The translations under genes and the position numbers were made by a program. Below the pieces are notes generated by a model. That model saw nothing but the letters and a program-made list of their open reading frames with translations. It was not told the DNA's origin and ran no database searches. A stretch of 21,582 nt of DNA, from positions 1-21,582 of the IMG/VR virus record IMGVR_UViG_3300009418_002389. The stretch is one strand, 5' to 3'. Below, piece by piece: positions 8,573 through 16,290 of this stretch. Source of the DNA: a virus. Every line of letters begins with the position of its first letter. Position 1 is the stretch's first letter.

Positions 8573-8968
8573 GTGACAACACAGGCGTCACAAATCGAGG
8601 TTCCAGAGAACTGGGAAGGTTCGATCCCAGAGTGGGTTGCATACTCCACGTTTATCTCTCTGGGCAAGGAGCCCGGAGAGGACTTCACTTACCAGTCCCC
8701 CCTGATGGGCGGTCGATTGGACAAGGGTGGCGTTGTTCTGGACTTCATGTTCACCAATCCTCCAGATTTGGCGGTGAACGTGCAAGGGGTGTATTATCAC
8801 TACGAATTCGGTGTGGAAGTGCGGGGTCGAGACCTGATGGCACGGGCGCAGATGGCCGGGCAGGGGATTAGTTTGATATTCATTGATGACGATGATCTTC
8901 TGAACGATCCGGAATACTATTGCCGGGAGGCTCTTAACTACAAAGACCATAGCCAGCTAGGGGGCTGA
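8573..8968 (+). CDS. Unknown protein with restriction-endonuclease-like fold pattern
   Basis: Translation probably starts at GTG 8573, with GGAGG 8-9 bases upstream. The 131-residue protein has the order of elements seen in small Vsr-like or PD-(D/E)XK-like proteins. A helix 'PEWVAYSTFISLG' comes first, then 'EDFTYQSPLMGGR', a strand with Asp ('GGVVLDFMF'), a strand ending in Gln ('LAVNVQGVYYHY') and a late strand-loop ('ISLIFIDDDDLLNDPEYYCREAL'). The usual Glu/Lys of the E-x-K signature is not clear: Asn-Val-Gln is present instead. It may be an inactive or divergent nuclease fold serving a structural role, since it sits among tail genes. The fold call is an inference. Confidence 0.5.
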   Translation: MTTQASQIEVPENWEGSIPEWVAYSTFISLGKEPGEDFTYQSPLMGGRLDKGGVVLDFMFTNPPDLAVNVQGVYYHYEFGVEVRGRDLMARAQMAGQGISLIFIDDDDLLNDPEYYCREALNYKDHSQLGG

Positions 8969-8969
8969 G

Positions 8970-11312
8970 ATGACAGTTAATTTTCGCGGATATGTTTTCA
9001 ATGACGCAGGGACTGCGGTGTCTGGTGCGTCCGTCAAGCTCCTAGAGACGGGAACGACGACGCAGGAGGGCTCGACAGTCACGACCGATAGCAACGGTCT
9101 ATGGTATTTCGCTGAGGCCGACCAGGATCGGTACGATGTCGAGATTACATCCGGTACATCAGTCAGGCGTATTCGCTGGGACGACGAGATTTCTCTCAAG
9201 GAGATCGATGTCCGGAACAACGCGGCAGCAGGGACACCTGCTGGTACATTCACCAACCTCACAAATAGTGCGTCCAACCAGGTCGCGATATTCCGGGGAG
9301 CGAACACCACGCGGGCAGATGGCGACGAGATTTACATCTCGTTCGAGTTAGCAGATGACGGGGGAAATCTCCACGAATTTGCACGGATGACTGCGGAAGC
9401 GACGGACGTATCCAATACGTCAGAGGATGGCCAGTTTCGGTTTGGCGTCTCCGTCGCCGGAACGATAACAGATGTGTTCACAATTAACTCGACGACTGGC
9501 GGAGCTGCGGAGATCAGCTATGAAATTGATTCATTCACCATTAAAGGTGGCGAAGGAGAAGCTGGTGTCCTCTACCTCATGGCCGATCAGGGCGACGATG
9601 CAGGTGACGAGTGGAAGGTAAACGTCGCTGACGGTGGCGTTCTGACGATTGGAAACGATATTGCGTCAGCAGGTTCCTACGTGACGATGTTGACGATCAC
9701 GCCTCATGCGACGACAGCAAGCTCCAGCGTAGCCATAGCAGGTGATGCAACTGTTGGTGACGACTTGAGCCTGACCAGCGACAGTTCCGTGTTCAACATG
9801 GGAGCTGGGAATGACTTCACGATTACACACGACGGAACAACTGGTGCAACGATAGCGGGGAATCCCGTAACCATCACGGCAGCAGGGGCATCGACATGGT
9901 CAACGAGTTCCGGTGCATTAACGATTACATCTGCCGCAGCCCTCAACCTCAACCCTGCGGGTGGATCAGCGATTGTTCTGGATGGAACGGTCAATGTCGA
10001 TGCGGGTGTGATAACAGGTGCAACAGCAATTACATCTGAGACAATTGATGCAACCACTGACTTCACGATAGGAACGACAGTCATCACGGATGACAGTATC
10101 GTCATGACCCCAAGTACCAGCGACACAGTGACTATAGCTGCCGCAACCAACGGGGTCTTAAATATCACCACCGTGGATAACGCAGCCGCAGCCGCTAATC
10201 TGAATGTCACAGTTGATGGTGCGATCACGATGGATGCAGCAGGGAACATCGAGTTGGATTCTGCATCTGGTATCTGGATACTGGAAGATGGTGGGACCGA
10301 GGTCCTGAGACTTACTGAAGGTAACTCTGGGGATGTCACGGTGAAACTTGCCGTTGATGGAAAAGACTTGGTCTTCACGGATAACGGTGACGCAACCAAT
10401 ATGAAGATCCTCGACGCAGCGGCAGGAATCAATGTTCCCGGAGAAGTACAGACAACAGGTATTGGATACACGGATGGGGACAATGCAATCACCATTGCAG
10501 ATGGTGGCGGGATCACAGCAGCGGCCGGTATCACATCCACGGCTGCATCAAACGCTTTTGGGACAAGCACATTTAGTGCCTCTGTCTACCTGAACGACTC
10601 AGCGAATGGCGATATCAGCACAGGACTGACGATCAATCAGGGCTCAAACACGGATAAGATCATGGCATTCAAAGGAAGCGGCGTTGCACACGGTCGCACA
10701 GGTCGTGCAGAGACGGATACGTATGCGTCGTTCCTACAAGCGTCAGGAAATTTTGGGGGCTTAATCATCGACAGTATTGCCGAGAATGGGGCCAATGACC
10801 TCGTGACAATTATCCGATCAAGTGGCGGAACGGCTGCGACGACAAAGACAACGTCTGGCTACGGTTTGGTCGATATTCAGGTGGAAGAGCACGACGGGAG
10901 CAACTCGTCAGACAATATCGCTTCAAATGGAAACGTCTTCACTCTACGTGCACAGGTGGGTGGAGCGATGGCGACACGGATACTTGTGGATGAAGACGGT
11001 GATTTGTACAGCGTCACTTCGGCCCAGACTTTTGACTCTTACGATGACGCGCAATTGGTCCGTGCTTTGGAGCAGACCCGTGGCGACACGATTCGGACAG
11101 AGTGGGATAATTTCGTTGACTACAACGAAAAGGATTTGATTGAAGCTGGAATCCTTGGAGATACAATAGAGAACGGTGGCCTGACAAACGTGACGCAATT
11201 GCAGCGATTACATAACGGTGCAATATGGCAAGGACATGTCAGGCAAAAGCAATTGGAACAGAAACTGGAAGCGCTGGAGAACAAGATGGCGCTGATTGAA
11301 GGAGCAAGGTAA
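8970..11312 (+). CDS. Tail fibre / receptor-binding protein
   Basis: This is the longest gene, at 780 residues. Residues ~1-65 look like a carboxypeptidase-regulatory-like beta-sandwich ('GYVFNDAGTAVSGASVKLLE', 'DSNGLWYFAEADQDRYDVEI') of the kind that anchors phage fibres. Residues ~90-600 are an extended Thr/Ala/Gly/Ile-rich stretch of short strands ('DDLSLTSDSSVFNMGAGND', 'TLGTT'-like turns), fitting a trimeric beta-helical shaft. The C-terminus turns helical ('LVRALEQTRGDTIRTEWDNF') and ends in a coiled coil, 'KQLEQKLEALENKMALIEG', which may trimerise or act as a chaperone-like end. It overlaps the next gene by one base (TAATG). Receptor specificity cannot be read from the sequence. Confidence 0.75.
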   Translation: MTVNFRGYVFNDAGTAVSGASVKLLETGTTTQEGSTVTTDSNGLWYFAEADQDRYDVEITSGTSVRRIRWDDEISLKEIDVRNNAAAGTPAGTFTNLTNSASNQVAIFRGANTTRADGDEIYISFELADDGGNLHEFARMTAEATDVSNTSEDGQFRFGVSVAGTITDVFTINSTTGGAAEISYEIDSFTIKGGEGEAGVLYLMADQGDDAGDEWKVNVADGGVLTIGNDIASAGSYVTMLTITPHATTASSSVAIAGDATVGDDLSLTSDSSVFNMGAGNDFTITHDGTTGATIAGNPVTITAAGASTWSTSSGALTITSAAALNLNPAGGSAIVLDGTVNVDAGVITGATAITSETIDATTDFTIGTTVITDDSIVMTPSTSDTVTIAAATNGVLNITTVDNAAAAANLNVTVDGAITMDAAGNIELDSASGIWILEDGGTEVLRLTEGNSGDVTVKLAVDGKDLVFTDNGDATNMKILDAAAGINVPGEVQTTGIGYTDGDNAITIADGGGITAAAGITSTAASNAFGTSTFSASVYLNDSANGDISTGLTINQGSNTDKIMAFKGSGVAHGRTGRAETDTYASFLQASGNFGGLIIDSIAENGANDLVTIIRSSGGTAATTKTTSGYGLVDIQVEEHDGSNSSDNIASNGNVFTLRAQVGGAMATRILVDEDGDLYSVTSAQTFDSYDDAQLVRALEQTRGDTIRTEWDNFVDYNEKDLIEAGILGDTIENGGLTNVTQLQRLHNGAIWQGHVRQKQLEQKLEALENKMALIEGAR

Positions 11313-11521
11313 TGCCAGATATAACTCTCAGCTATTCGACGGCGAACATGAACCGTGCGCTTGCAGCATTCAAGGGGCCGATTACTCCGGCAGATGGCAA
11401 TGCTGTGACACAGGCCGAGCTAACAACCTATCTCAATGATGTAATCAAGGAACGTGTGCGTGTGTATGAGCGCGACCAGAACGAATCATCGTGGACAATG
11501 AGCGCTTTTGACACTGCGTAA
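11312..11521 (+). CDS. Small hypothetical protein downstream of the tail fibre
   Basis: This 69-residue protein is translationally coupled to the fibre gene through a TAATG overlap. Visible features are an N-terminal beta-like start ('MPDITLSYSTANMNRAL'), a helix near residues 33-50 ('TQAELTTYLNDVIKERV') and a polar C-terminus. Small proteins directly after fibres can be fibre assembly factors or tip proteins. That is only a positional suggestion. Confidence 0.55.
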   Translation: MPDITLSYSTANMNRALAAFKGPITPADGNAVTQAELTTYLNDVIKERVRVYERDQNESSWTMSAFDTA

Positions 11522-11532
11522 GGAGTAGGAAT

Positions 11533-11691
11533 ATGAACTGGATATCAAAGATTCGACCTCAGATCTTTATTGCGATTATTGTGCTGGGTGGGCTCAGCGT
11601 GATCGGCATCATGAATGAAGCCGTTGAGATTGCAGCCGGAGCATCGAGCGGAATTATCGCATTAGGCATGAAAGTGCTGGAATCCGAATGA
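11533..11691 (+). CDS. Small membrane protein (holin-like candidate)
   Basis: An AGGAG site lies 7 bases before ATG 11533. The 52-residue product starts 'MNWISKIRPQ' and continues into one clear membrane segment ('IFIAIIVLGGLSVIGIM'). A second, weaker hydrophobic helix follows, rich in small residues ('EIAAGASSGIIALGM'). Positive residues precede the first segment. Size and topology fit a small phage holin or tail-associated membrane protein. No lysis enzyme lies next to it, so the role is uncertain. Its stop overlaps the next start (ATGA). Confidence 0.6.
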   Translation: MNWISKIRPQIFIAIIVLGGLSVIGIMNEAVEIAAGASSGIIALGMKVLESE

Positions 11692-12785
11692 TATCGCTAC
11701 CATGGCCCAATTTTGGGGCTCTCAGATTAAAATCTGGGAGAGTTATGGGCAAAGCTGGAGTAGGTGTTAGGTCTGAATTGATCTGGCTGGCTGGTTTCCT
11801 ACTCAGCTTCTCGCTGGCGCCCTTCCGCCTGGCTGTGGAGTTCTTCCATGTCCTGATGGGATCTCCGCGGACAACTTATTATGCGCTCCGGGATTCTCGC
11901 GACTGGATATTGGCCAAGGTTGCTTATCTCCAAGACGAAAGCGACCGCTGGCGGAGAACATTTACCCTCCTCAAGTCGCCCTATTCTCTCCTCAGGGCGA
12001 TGGGGTTCTCGCCACAGATGGCCGGGACTTTTCTGTTTGCATCAACCGCCGTTACCTCCACGGTTGTTGTCAATGAAGTCATGGAAGGAAAAAGTTTCAG
12101 CGCTGGGGATTCCGGAGTCTATTCTGCTCCTGCTGATATCCCGACGGAATACTATGATGACGACAATACCCTCCGTGTTGATTTAGGCTCCACACCCGTC
12201 GGTCTGCTACAAATCGAGAACGTCACAATCGGAACCGCTTACGCAAACTCGGCACTCCCATCCGGTGAATCATCAGCGGTTATCGTTGGCGGTTTGCCAG
12301 CTGTCGTTGATCCTGCGTTCACGGAAACATATCTCGAAGTGGGCCATATGACGGTTGACCGGTGGAGATGCACGACCATGACACTTGCGAACATCGAGGC
12401 GCATCACCTGATCGTCAAGCAGAACGCCAGTGATGGGCAGTCGATTGCAGCAGTGGCCGGTACACCTAGGGCCAGGGGAATCGGTGGGGGAAATCGCGCC
12501 GATGCGATGGTCACAAGCGGTGGGTACTACGACCAATTGAAAATCACATCCGCTACCAGCGGAGTCAATGGAAAAGTGGATCGCCTGATCCTGAGTAATT
12601 TATATACCAAGGGTGGCGCCTGTTCGCTGTCGAGAATCAAGGCAGGAACGCTTGAGATCATATTGAATGAAATTGGTGCTGGGGATGGTTTTGCAACAAA
12701 GGATTTTACCATCGCAACCAGTGTAATTTATAAATCGTTTGACAACGAGGATAATGTCGAGGTGAGCATTAGCCCGCCATCGTAG
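11688..12785 (+). CDS. Structural protein with hydrophobic N-terminal third and beta-rich remainder
   Basis: The start ATG overlaps the stop of the small membrane protein gene. In this 365-residue protein, residues ~28-60 include a long hydrophobic stretch ('ELIWLAGFLLSFSLAPFRL'). Residues ~100-130 include another ('MAGTFLFASTAVTSTVVV'). The rest is beta-rich, with Gly/Thr/Ser repeats ('VGLLQIENVTIGTAYANS', 'VDRLILSNLYTKGGACSL'), as in tail or surface proteins. The membrane-like part suggests membrane contact during infection or release. An upstream reading of the first ~20 residues is weak, and ATG 11745 ('MGKAGVGV') could be an alternative start. Function unknown. Confidence 0.5.
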   Translation: MISLPWPNFGALRLKSGRVMGKAGVGVRSELIWLAGFLLSFSLAPFRLAVEFFHVLMGSPRTTYYALRDSRDWILAKVAYLQDESDRWRRTFTLLKSPYSLLRAMGFSPQMAGTFLFASTAVTSTVVVNEVMEGKSFSAGDSGVYSAPADIPTEYYDDDNTLRVDLGSTPVGLLQIENVTIGTAYANSALPSGESSAVIVGGLPAVVDPAFTETYLEVGHMTVDRWRCTTMTLANIEAHHLIVKQNASDGQSIAAVAGTPRARGIGGGNRADAMVTSGGYYDQLKITSATSGVNGKVDRLILSNLYTKGGACSLSRIKAGTLEIILNEIGAGDGFATKDFTIATSVIYKSFDNEDNVEVSISPPS

Positions 12786-12800
12786 GAATAGGAGAATGAT

Positions 12801-13001
12801 ATGTTTGGGTTTTTGAAGTGGATGGCAAAGCCATTCGTGAAACAAGTACCGAGTGTCACGGCGTTCTGTATGAAATGCAGACACACGCACCCAATGAATG
12901 AAGTGAAGGAAGTTCTGTTGAAGAATGGGAGACGCAGCCTACGTGGGTCATGTAATGCCTGCGGTGGCAACGTCTCCCGTATCAGTGGCCTCGTTGCCTA
13001 A
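12801..13001 (+). CDS. DUF5679-type zinc-ribbon protein
   Basis: This 66-residue protein has an N-terminal hydrophobic-basic lead ('MFGFLKWMAKPFVKQ') followed by a compact zinc ribbon. The cysteines form C-x2-C ('FCMKCRHTHPM') and C-x2-C ('GSCNACGGNVSRI'), with 'LKNGRRSLRG' between them. This spacing and the surrounding residues match the DUF5679 pattern found in phages and archaea, whose function is not established. GGAG lies upstream of the ATG. It is the last plus-strand gene before the convergent boundary. Confidence 0.75.
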   Translation: MFGFLKWMAKPFVKQVPSVTAFCMKCRHTHPMNEVKEVLLKNGRRSLRGSCNACGGNVSRISGLVA

Positions 13002-13017
13002 AAGAGTGGTTGAGAGC

Positions 13018-13074
13018 AGGGGTCAGAGAACCCCTACCCTCTCCGCTGGCTACGAGCCCGCTTCAGAACTCGTA
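13018..13074 (+). terminator. Two hairpins in the convergent gap (possible terminator region)
   Basis: Between the last plus gene and the convergent minus gene, AGGGGT (13018-13023) pairs with ACCCCT (13030-13035) over a 6-base loop. TACGAG (13051-13056) pairs with CTCGTA (13069-13074) over 12 bases. Neither is followed by a strong T-run on either strand. A bidirectional or factor-dependent terminator is likely from position only. Confidence 0.4.
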
Positions 13075-13091
13075 ACCGCATCATTGTATCA

Positions 13092-13463
13092 TCAATAAAC
13101 GGTACCGGAACTCCTCTTGGCAAACTCCAGCTCCTCTTTCAGCCTCTTGTTTTCATCGTTTGTATCTTGCAATGAATGCTTGTACTGGGAACTCAACCGT
13201 TCCAAGTCTCGAATGCGTTCATTGTATTTAAACTCTTTCTCCTCAATCGTTTTCTCTTCCGGTTCGTATGCCCTGGTTTCAACAGCAATTCCGAGCCGCA
13301 TCATCCAGCTCCATATCGTTGACTTGTTCAGGTTCATATGATCGACCATACCGGGCAACCCCTGATACAGGTTATACAGACGGGGAAGAAGTGTTTCCAG
13401 TGGCTCTCCGTACTGGGTTTCAACCATCTTCATCTTCTTTGATTTCTTGTTGCGTCTCTCCAT
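13092..13463 (-). CDS. HTH regulator with C-terminal coiled coil
   Basis: GGAG lies 7 bases before the ATG. The 123-residue protein begins with a basic arm ('MERRNKKSKKMK'). A helix-turn-helix-like region follows at residues ~18-60 ('ETLLPRLYNLYQGLPGMVDHM' then 'NKSTIWSWMMRLGIA'); the second helix has the usual recognition-helix shape. Residues ~70-115 form a charged coiled coil ('EFKYNERIRDLERLSSQYKH', 'ENKRLKEELEFAK'), probably for dimerisation. It is the last gene of the minus-strand block and is preceded by perfect inverted repeats that could be its own operators. It is likely a phage transcription regulator; the target is unknown. Confidence 0.6.
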   Translation of the reverse strand: MERRNKKSKKMKMVETQYGEPLETLLPRLYNLYQGLPGMVDHMNLNKSTIWSWMMRLGIAVETRAYEPEEKTIEEKEFKYNERIRDLERLSSQYKHSLQDTNDENKRLKEELEFAKRSSGTVY

Positions 13464-13508
13464 GACAGTACTCCTTTACCTCTCGAACGATTTCTCGTAT
13501 ACTCCTGA

Positions 13509-13540
13509 AGCCATTCTTGTTCTTCACGTTAAGAATGGCT
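13509..13540. promoter_or_regulatory. Perfect 10-bp inverted repeat upstream of the HTH gene
   Basis: AGCCATTCTT (13509-13518) and AAGAATGGCT (13531-13540) are perfect inverted repeats with a 12-base centre. They end 46 bp upstream of the HTH regulator start. The arms could be an operator for a dimeric regulator or an RNA hairpin in the leader. There is no U-run to make it a typical terminator. Confidence 0.5.
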
Positions 13541-13550
13541 CATTATTGGT

Positions 13551-13574
13551 GATGACTGCGTAGTCACGGTCATC
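13551..13574. other. Nested alternative hairpin
   Basis: GATGAC (13551-13556) pairs with GTCATC (13569-13574), while the inner TGACT (13553-13557) can pair with AGTCA (13562-13566). The two foldings are mutually exclusive. This is suggestive of a small regulatory switch, but it may be chance. Confidence 0.3.
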
Positions 13575-13586
13575 CACCTCCTGCTA

Positions 13587-13614
13587 GGGGGGCGACTGCA
13601 AACCCACGCCCCCC
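13587..13614 (+). terminator. GC-rich hairpin, possible terminator
   Basis: GGGGGGCG (13587-13594) pairs perfectly with CGCCCCCC (13607-13614) over a 12-base loop. On the plus strand the next bases are TTCTGACGTTCTT, a weak U-tract. On the minus strand it lies between two genes and is followed by purines containing AGGAGG. It may stop plus-strand readthrough into the replication block. Confidence 0.5.
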
Positions 13615-13625
13615 TTCTGACGTTC

Positions 13626-14165
13626 TTATCCGTTTCCTTGATATTGAATGTCAGATTTCTCTATGTTCTTTGTTGAGTTGGGACACGGTGTGCCATCTTC
13701 GCATTTGTGACCGATATAAAATGAAACTGGTAGCCATCGAGGATCTTTGTAGTGATGATTCGGTTGTTTGACAACAGGAATATTCAAGGTCCCACCATCT
13801 ATCAAATAAGCCATAGGATCACTTGGATGGATATGTATTTTCCCACGATCTAAATTAAACACGCCTAGTATATCCAGCGCCTCACAAAATGTTTCTGACA
13901 CATCGACCCAGAGGACAAAGTTGCGCTTCGGAAAACTCATTGTGAAATTACCAGACATTTGTTTTCCATATCGGTCCTCTAGTAGTGGAAACGTGGTTCC
14001 CGTATGTCCAGATTCCCGAACATACCACTCAATGTCCTCAGCCATTTCTTTCGCGGTCAAAACAAGATTTTCTGGTATGGAACGAATGCCAGTCCAAGGT
14101 CGTGGGTCTTCTTTTTCCCCCCATAATCCGATGCGAGTTTCTTCGATTAAATTCTGCTTACTCAT
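13626..14165 (-). CDS. Hypothetical protein (179 residues)
   Basis: The ATG overlaps the stop of the upstream gene (ATGA), so it is translated by coupling. Visible features include a mixed alpha/beta N-terminal half ('NLVLTAKEMAEDIEWYVRESG'), a strand pair ('NFTMSFPKRNFVLWVDVSE') and a His/Pro-rich section ('KIHIHPSDPMAYLIDGG'). The C-terminus has two Cys residues ('HKCEDGTPCPNS') in an unusual spacing. No family is recognised. It is an accessory early gene by position. Confidence 0.55.
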   Translation of the reverse strand: MSKQNLIEETRIGLWGEKEDPRPWTGIRSIPENLVLTAKEMAEDIEWYVRESGHTGTTFPLLEDRYGKQMSGNFTMSFPKRNFVLWVDVSETFCEALDILGVFNLDRGKIHIHPSDPMAYLIDGGTLNIPVVKQPNHHYKDPRWLPVSFYIGHKCEDGTPCPNSTKNIEKSDIQYQGNG

Positions 14166-14479
14166 CGATCTCCCTTTTCTTTTGAAATCCAGATTGGTAA
14201 TGCTTCACCGGGGTTATGAATAGAATTCCCCAGACGAATCTCAACATCCCATCCATCACGAATGATTTTTCCTAATTCCACAAAACTCTCTCCATCAAGG
14301 TAGTAGGGTTCTGTTACATAGATTGTTTCCTCTCCTTCTTTTGTGAGCCTACTAAGGTGATCTAACCACGGCGGTGGAAAAGGCGGTCCGGGCTCCAAAT
14401 GTCGCCACTCTATAGGTGCATTGTCATCCCAATAGGGCGTTCTTTTGTATCCGTCAAATTCTTCTTTGTACGTACTCAT
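14162..14479 (-). CDS. Hypothetical protein (105 residues)
   Basis: The start overlaps the stop of the RusA gene (ATGA) and the end overlaps the next start, so this is a coupled operon member. The product is acidic and aromatic, with a Pro-rich patch ('EPGPPFPPPWLDHL') near residue 30. A C-terminal alpha/beta element follows ('SFVELGKIIRDGWDVEIRLG' then 'NPGEALPIWISKEKG'). I do not recognise a family or function. Confidence 0.55.
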   Translation of the reverse strand: MSTYKEEFDGYKRTPYWDDNAPIEWRHLEPGPPFPPPWLDHLSRLTKEGEETIYVTEPYYLDGESFVELGKIIRDGWDVEIRLGNSIHNPGEALPIWISKEKGDR

Positions 14480-14853
14480 ATACGATTCCTTTCCTCATCT
14501 ACTTCTAGCACGGTATCCATAACATCTCCGACCACCAGCTCGTTGATGACGTAGCGTACTCGGTCAGCGGAATCATCAACGAGGACACCTGCCACGACCA
14601 ACCCATCGATGTATGGTTTTAAGGCCGCGAACAAGTTGTCGATATCGCGACGGCGACGATTGTTTACCTTGAAAGTAACGCTAATCGTTGCCTTCTCGAA
14701 TGGGTGTTCTGGTATCCCTGCTTCCCGGCAGAGATAGTACGTCTCTGCCTTTGCATCCCGCTTGGCCTTTGCGACGACACGCCAGTGCTTCCGGGCGTTG
14801 GGGCTCAGGTTCCTGTCAGGTAGGTGGTTGAGGTGGATTGTTAGCGTCGGCAT
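14476..14853 (-). CDS. rusA: RusA-like Holliday junction resolvase
   Basis: I start at ATG 14853 ('MPTLTIHLNHLPDRN'), giving 125 residues, the normal RusA length. A longer in-frame version from 14976 would add 41 residues that overlap a separate zinc-finger gene. The motif 'RRRRDIDNLFAALKPYIDG' places Asp at residues 70 and 72, as in E. coli RusA. A further Asp pair follows at 93-94 ('VLVDDSADRV'), and Lys79 lies in the conserved helix. RusA is a dimeric, metal-dependent endonuclease that cuts four-way junctions. Beside RecT and a helicase it would resolve branched replication intermediates before packaging. The fit is strong, although activity is inferred. Confidence 0.88.
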   Translation of the reverse strand: MPTLTIHLNHLPDRNLSPNARKHWRVVAKAKRDAKAETYYLCREAGIPEHPFEKATISVTFKVNNRRRRDIDNLFAALKPYIDGLVVAGVLVDDSADRVRYVINELVVGDVMDTVLEVDEERNRI

Positions 14854-14984
14854 GTTTCTGTTCCACGTGGGCAGGAGTGTCGCATGGCCTGCTTCATCGT
14901 GGATAACGTCTTTCCGCATGTGCGGCACACATGCATGAATCCCTTTCCATCGACAAGTGTGGCTGGGATGTGGCATTTACACAT
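14841..14984 (-). CDS. Zinc-finger mini-protein (47 residues) nested between helicase and RusA
   Basis: The ATG at 14984 lies inside the last codons of the helicase gene (AATGTGTAA), with AGGAG 8 bases upstream. The stop lies 13 bases inside the RusA gene. The product has the metal-binding pattern C-x-C ('MCKCHIP'), C-x2-C ('HVCRTCGKTL') and H-x2-C ('MRHSCPRG'), like C2H2 or C4 fingers in phages. The helical 'LSTMKQAMRHSC' resembles the second half of a classic finger. It fits the gap exactly and explains the odd 5' extension of the RusA frame. It is probably a DNA-binding or partner-binding adaptor. Confidence 0.7.
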   Translation of the reverse strand: MCKCHIPATLVDGKGFMHVCRTCGKTLSTMKQAMRHSCPRGTETCRR

Positions 14985-16290
14985 TGGGATTCTCCTGCCG
15001 CTTGTTGTAAACGTATGTCGGTGTCACGTAAACTCCTTTCCGTATTTCGACAAACTTGTCCTTGTTTCTATTTAGTTCCGTTGCGACATGCTTTTCGCTC
15101 TTCTCAACGGCCTCGGCAAGATCCTTCTTGGACATTGGTTCACCGTCGAGGAGCTTCTTCATCTGATCGACAACGGATAACTCCTTGACGAGGCGTGTGT
15201 CCCGTACCTCTTTCTTCCGAAACGTCACCATGTTCCCATCGAAACCAATCGTGAAACCAATCGGGGAAAACATCCGTGCATTGTTGGCCTTCTTTGACCA
15301 CAGGCCCAGGTCAATGCGGTCTTCTCCCTCGTTCTGTGACTTCCTTGCTTCGATGACAACACGCGCAGAGTTAAATGCGTAGACGGAACCGAAGAGAATG
15401 TTCTCCTTGTTCACATGGTGGATGTTCAGTGTCGGAATACGAAGACTTCGGAGTGCATTGAACATCCGGAGCATGACCTCGGCGCTCTCTGGTTCTCCAC
15501 CACTGGCCGAACCCATTGAATCCAGTACGGCAAACTCGATCCCCCGTTTCAGGACGATCTCCCGTACCTGCTCGATGTCCGCAGACAGGCTTTGTGTCAT
15601 GGTCTTGTACCAGAGGTTTGGTTCCGTCACAGGGTCGAGGTGCAGGCCGTTCCGAATCATTCCAACCCGGTAATCCAGTTCCCTCTTGTCCGTTTCCCAG
15701 TCCAAGTACAGTGTCGTCAGAGGTTCTTCTATGTGAAACCCATTGTCATTGACACCTTCAGACACGAGGACAGCAAAGTACTGTCCGAGAAAGGACTTCC
15801 CTGTGGAGCCTGTCCCATACAAGAGGCTTGGCTGCCCTGCCATCACGAGGGGCTCGATGATCCAGCGTGTGGCCTCAGCCCGATCCTCTGTTCCCATCAA
15901 GGCTTCTTCCGGAATACCTCTTTGGTAATCCTTGATGACGGCAGCAGACATCTGCTTCACTACCGTCCCCCATTCGATGCTGCTGTCTTCCTTCTTCAAC
16001 AGCTTCTCAAAGGATTCCATGTTTCCGGGGGACGTTAGGATCACACGCCCCCCATTGAGGTGTCCACCATTGGGCCGATTGGATGTCACTTCGACTCCGG
16101 CACGGATTTCGTGGCTTGAGTTCTCCCTGATACGGTTGACCTTGATATGAATACCGAGGCTTTCCCATTCAAGCTCATAGATACCAGAGCCACCATTCAT
16201 GTCGAAGTCGTAGCTACTCTCCGTCTGGTTCACTTGGCTCTCGATGTTGTCTTGGTTCAATGTTGATTCCCCCTCTGCTTGTATTTCCAC
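14977..16290 (-). CDS. RecA-fold ATPase, RepA-like replicative helicase
   Basis: The core has Walker A GTGSTGKS at residues 159-166 (counting from GTG 16290), 'LYLDWET' at 194-200 and Walker B 'FAVLDS' at 253-258. Sensor-like 'NIHHVNK' follows at 289-295. This is the AAA_25 / RepA hexameric helicase pattern. Residues ~365-425 look like a winged helix ('VDQMKKLLDGEPMSKKDLAEAV', then 'KFVEIRKGVYVTP'). It would unwind DNA for phage replication. The start is unsure: GTG 16290 has a poor ribosome site, whereas TTG 16260 has AGAGGGGG 8 bases upstream. Either way it overlaps the preceding gene. The family is well supported; helicase rather than other ATPase use is inferred. Confidence 0.8.
   Translation of the reverse strand: MEIQAEGESTLNQDNIESQVNQTESSYDFDMNGGSGIYELEWESLGIHIKVNRIRENSSHEIRAGVEVTSNRPNGGHLNGGRVILTSPGNMESFEKLLKKEDSSIEWGTVVKQMSAAVIKDYQRGIPEEALMGTEDRAEATRWIIEPLVMAGQPSLLYGTGSTGKSFLGQYFAVLVSEGVNDNGFHIEEPLTTLYLDWETDKRELDYRVGMIRNGLHLDPVTEPNLWYKTMTQSLSADIEQVREIVLKRGIEFAVLDSMGSASGGEPESAEVMLRMFNALRSLRIPTLNIHHVNKENILFGSVYAFNSARVVIEARKSQNEGEDRIDLGLWSKKANNARMFSPIGFTIGFDGNMVTFRKKEVRDTRLVKELSVVDQMKKLLDGEPMSKKDLAEAVEKSEKHVATELNRNKDKFVEIRKGVYVTPTYVYNKRQENPNV

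Noticed and set aside
9704-10570. 288-residue minus-strand open frame inside the tail-fibre gene
   Set aside because: It is a shadow of the Thr/Ala/Gly-rich fibre sequence on the other strand, with low-complexity composition and no ribosome site or operon fit.
14854-14976. N-terminal extension of RusA from 14976
   Set aside because: It is better explained by the overlapping zinc-finger gene. RusA from 14853 has normal length and puts the catalytic Asp residues at the expected positions.
15592-16038. 148-residue plus-strand open frame inside the helicase gene
   Set aside because: It is antisense to clearly conserved Walker A and B motifs and has no supporting context.
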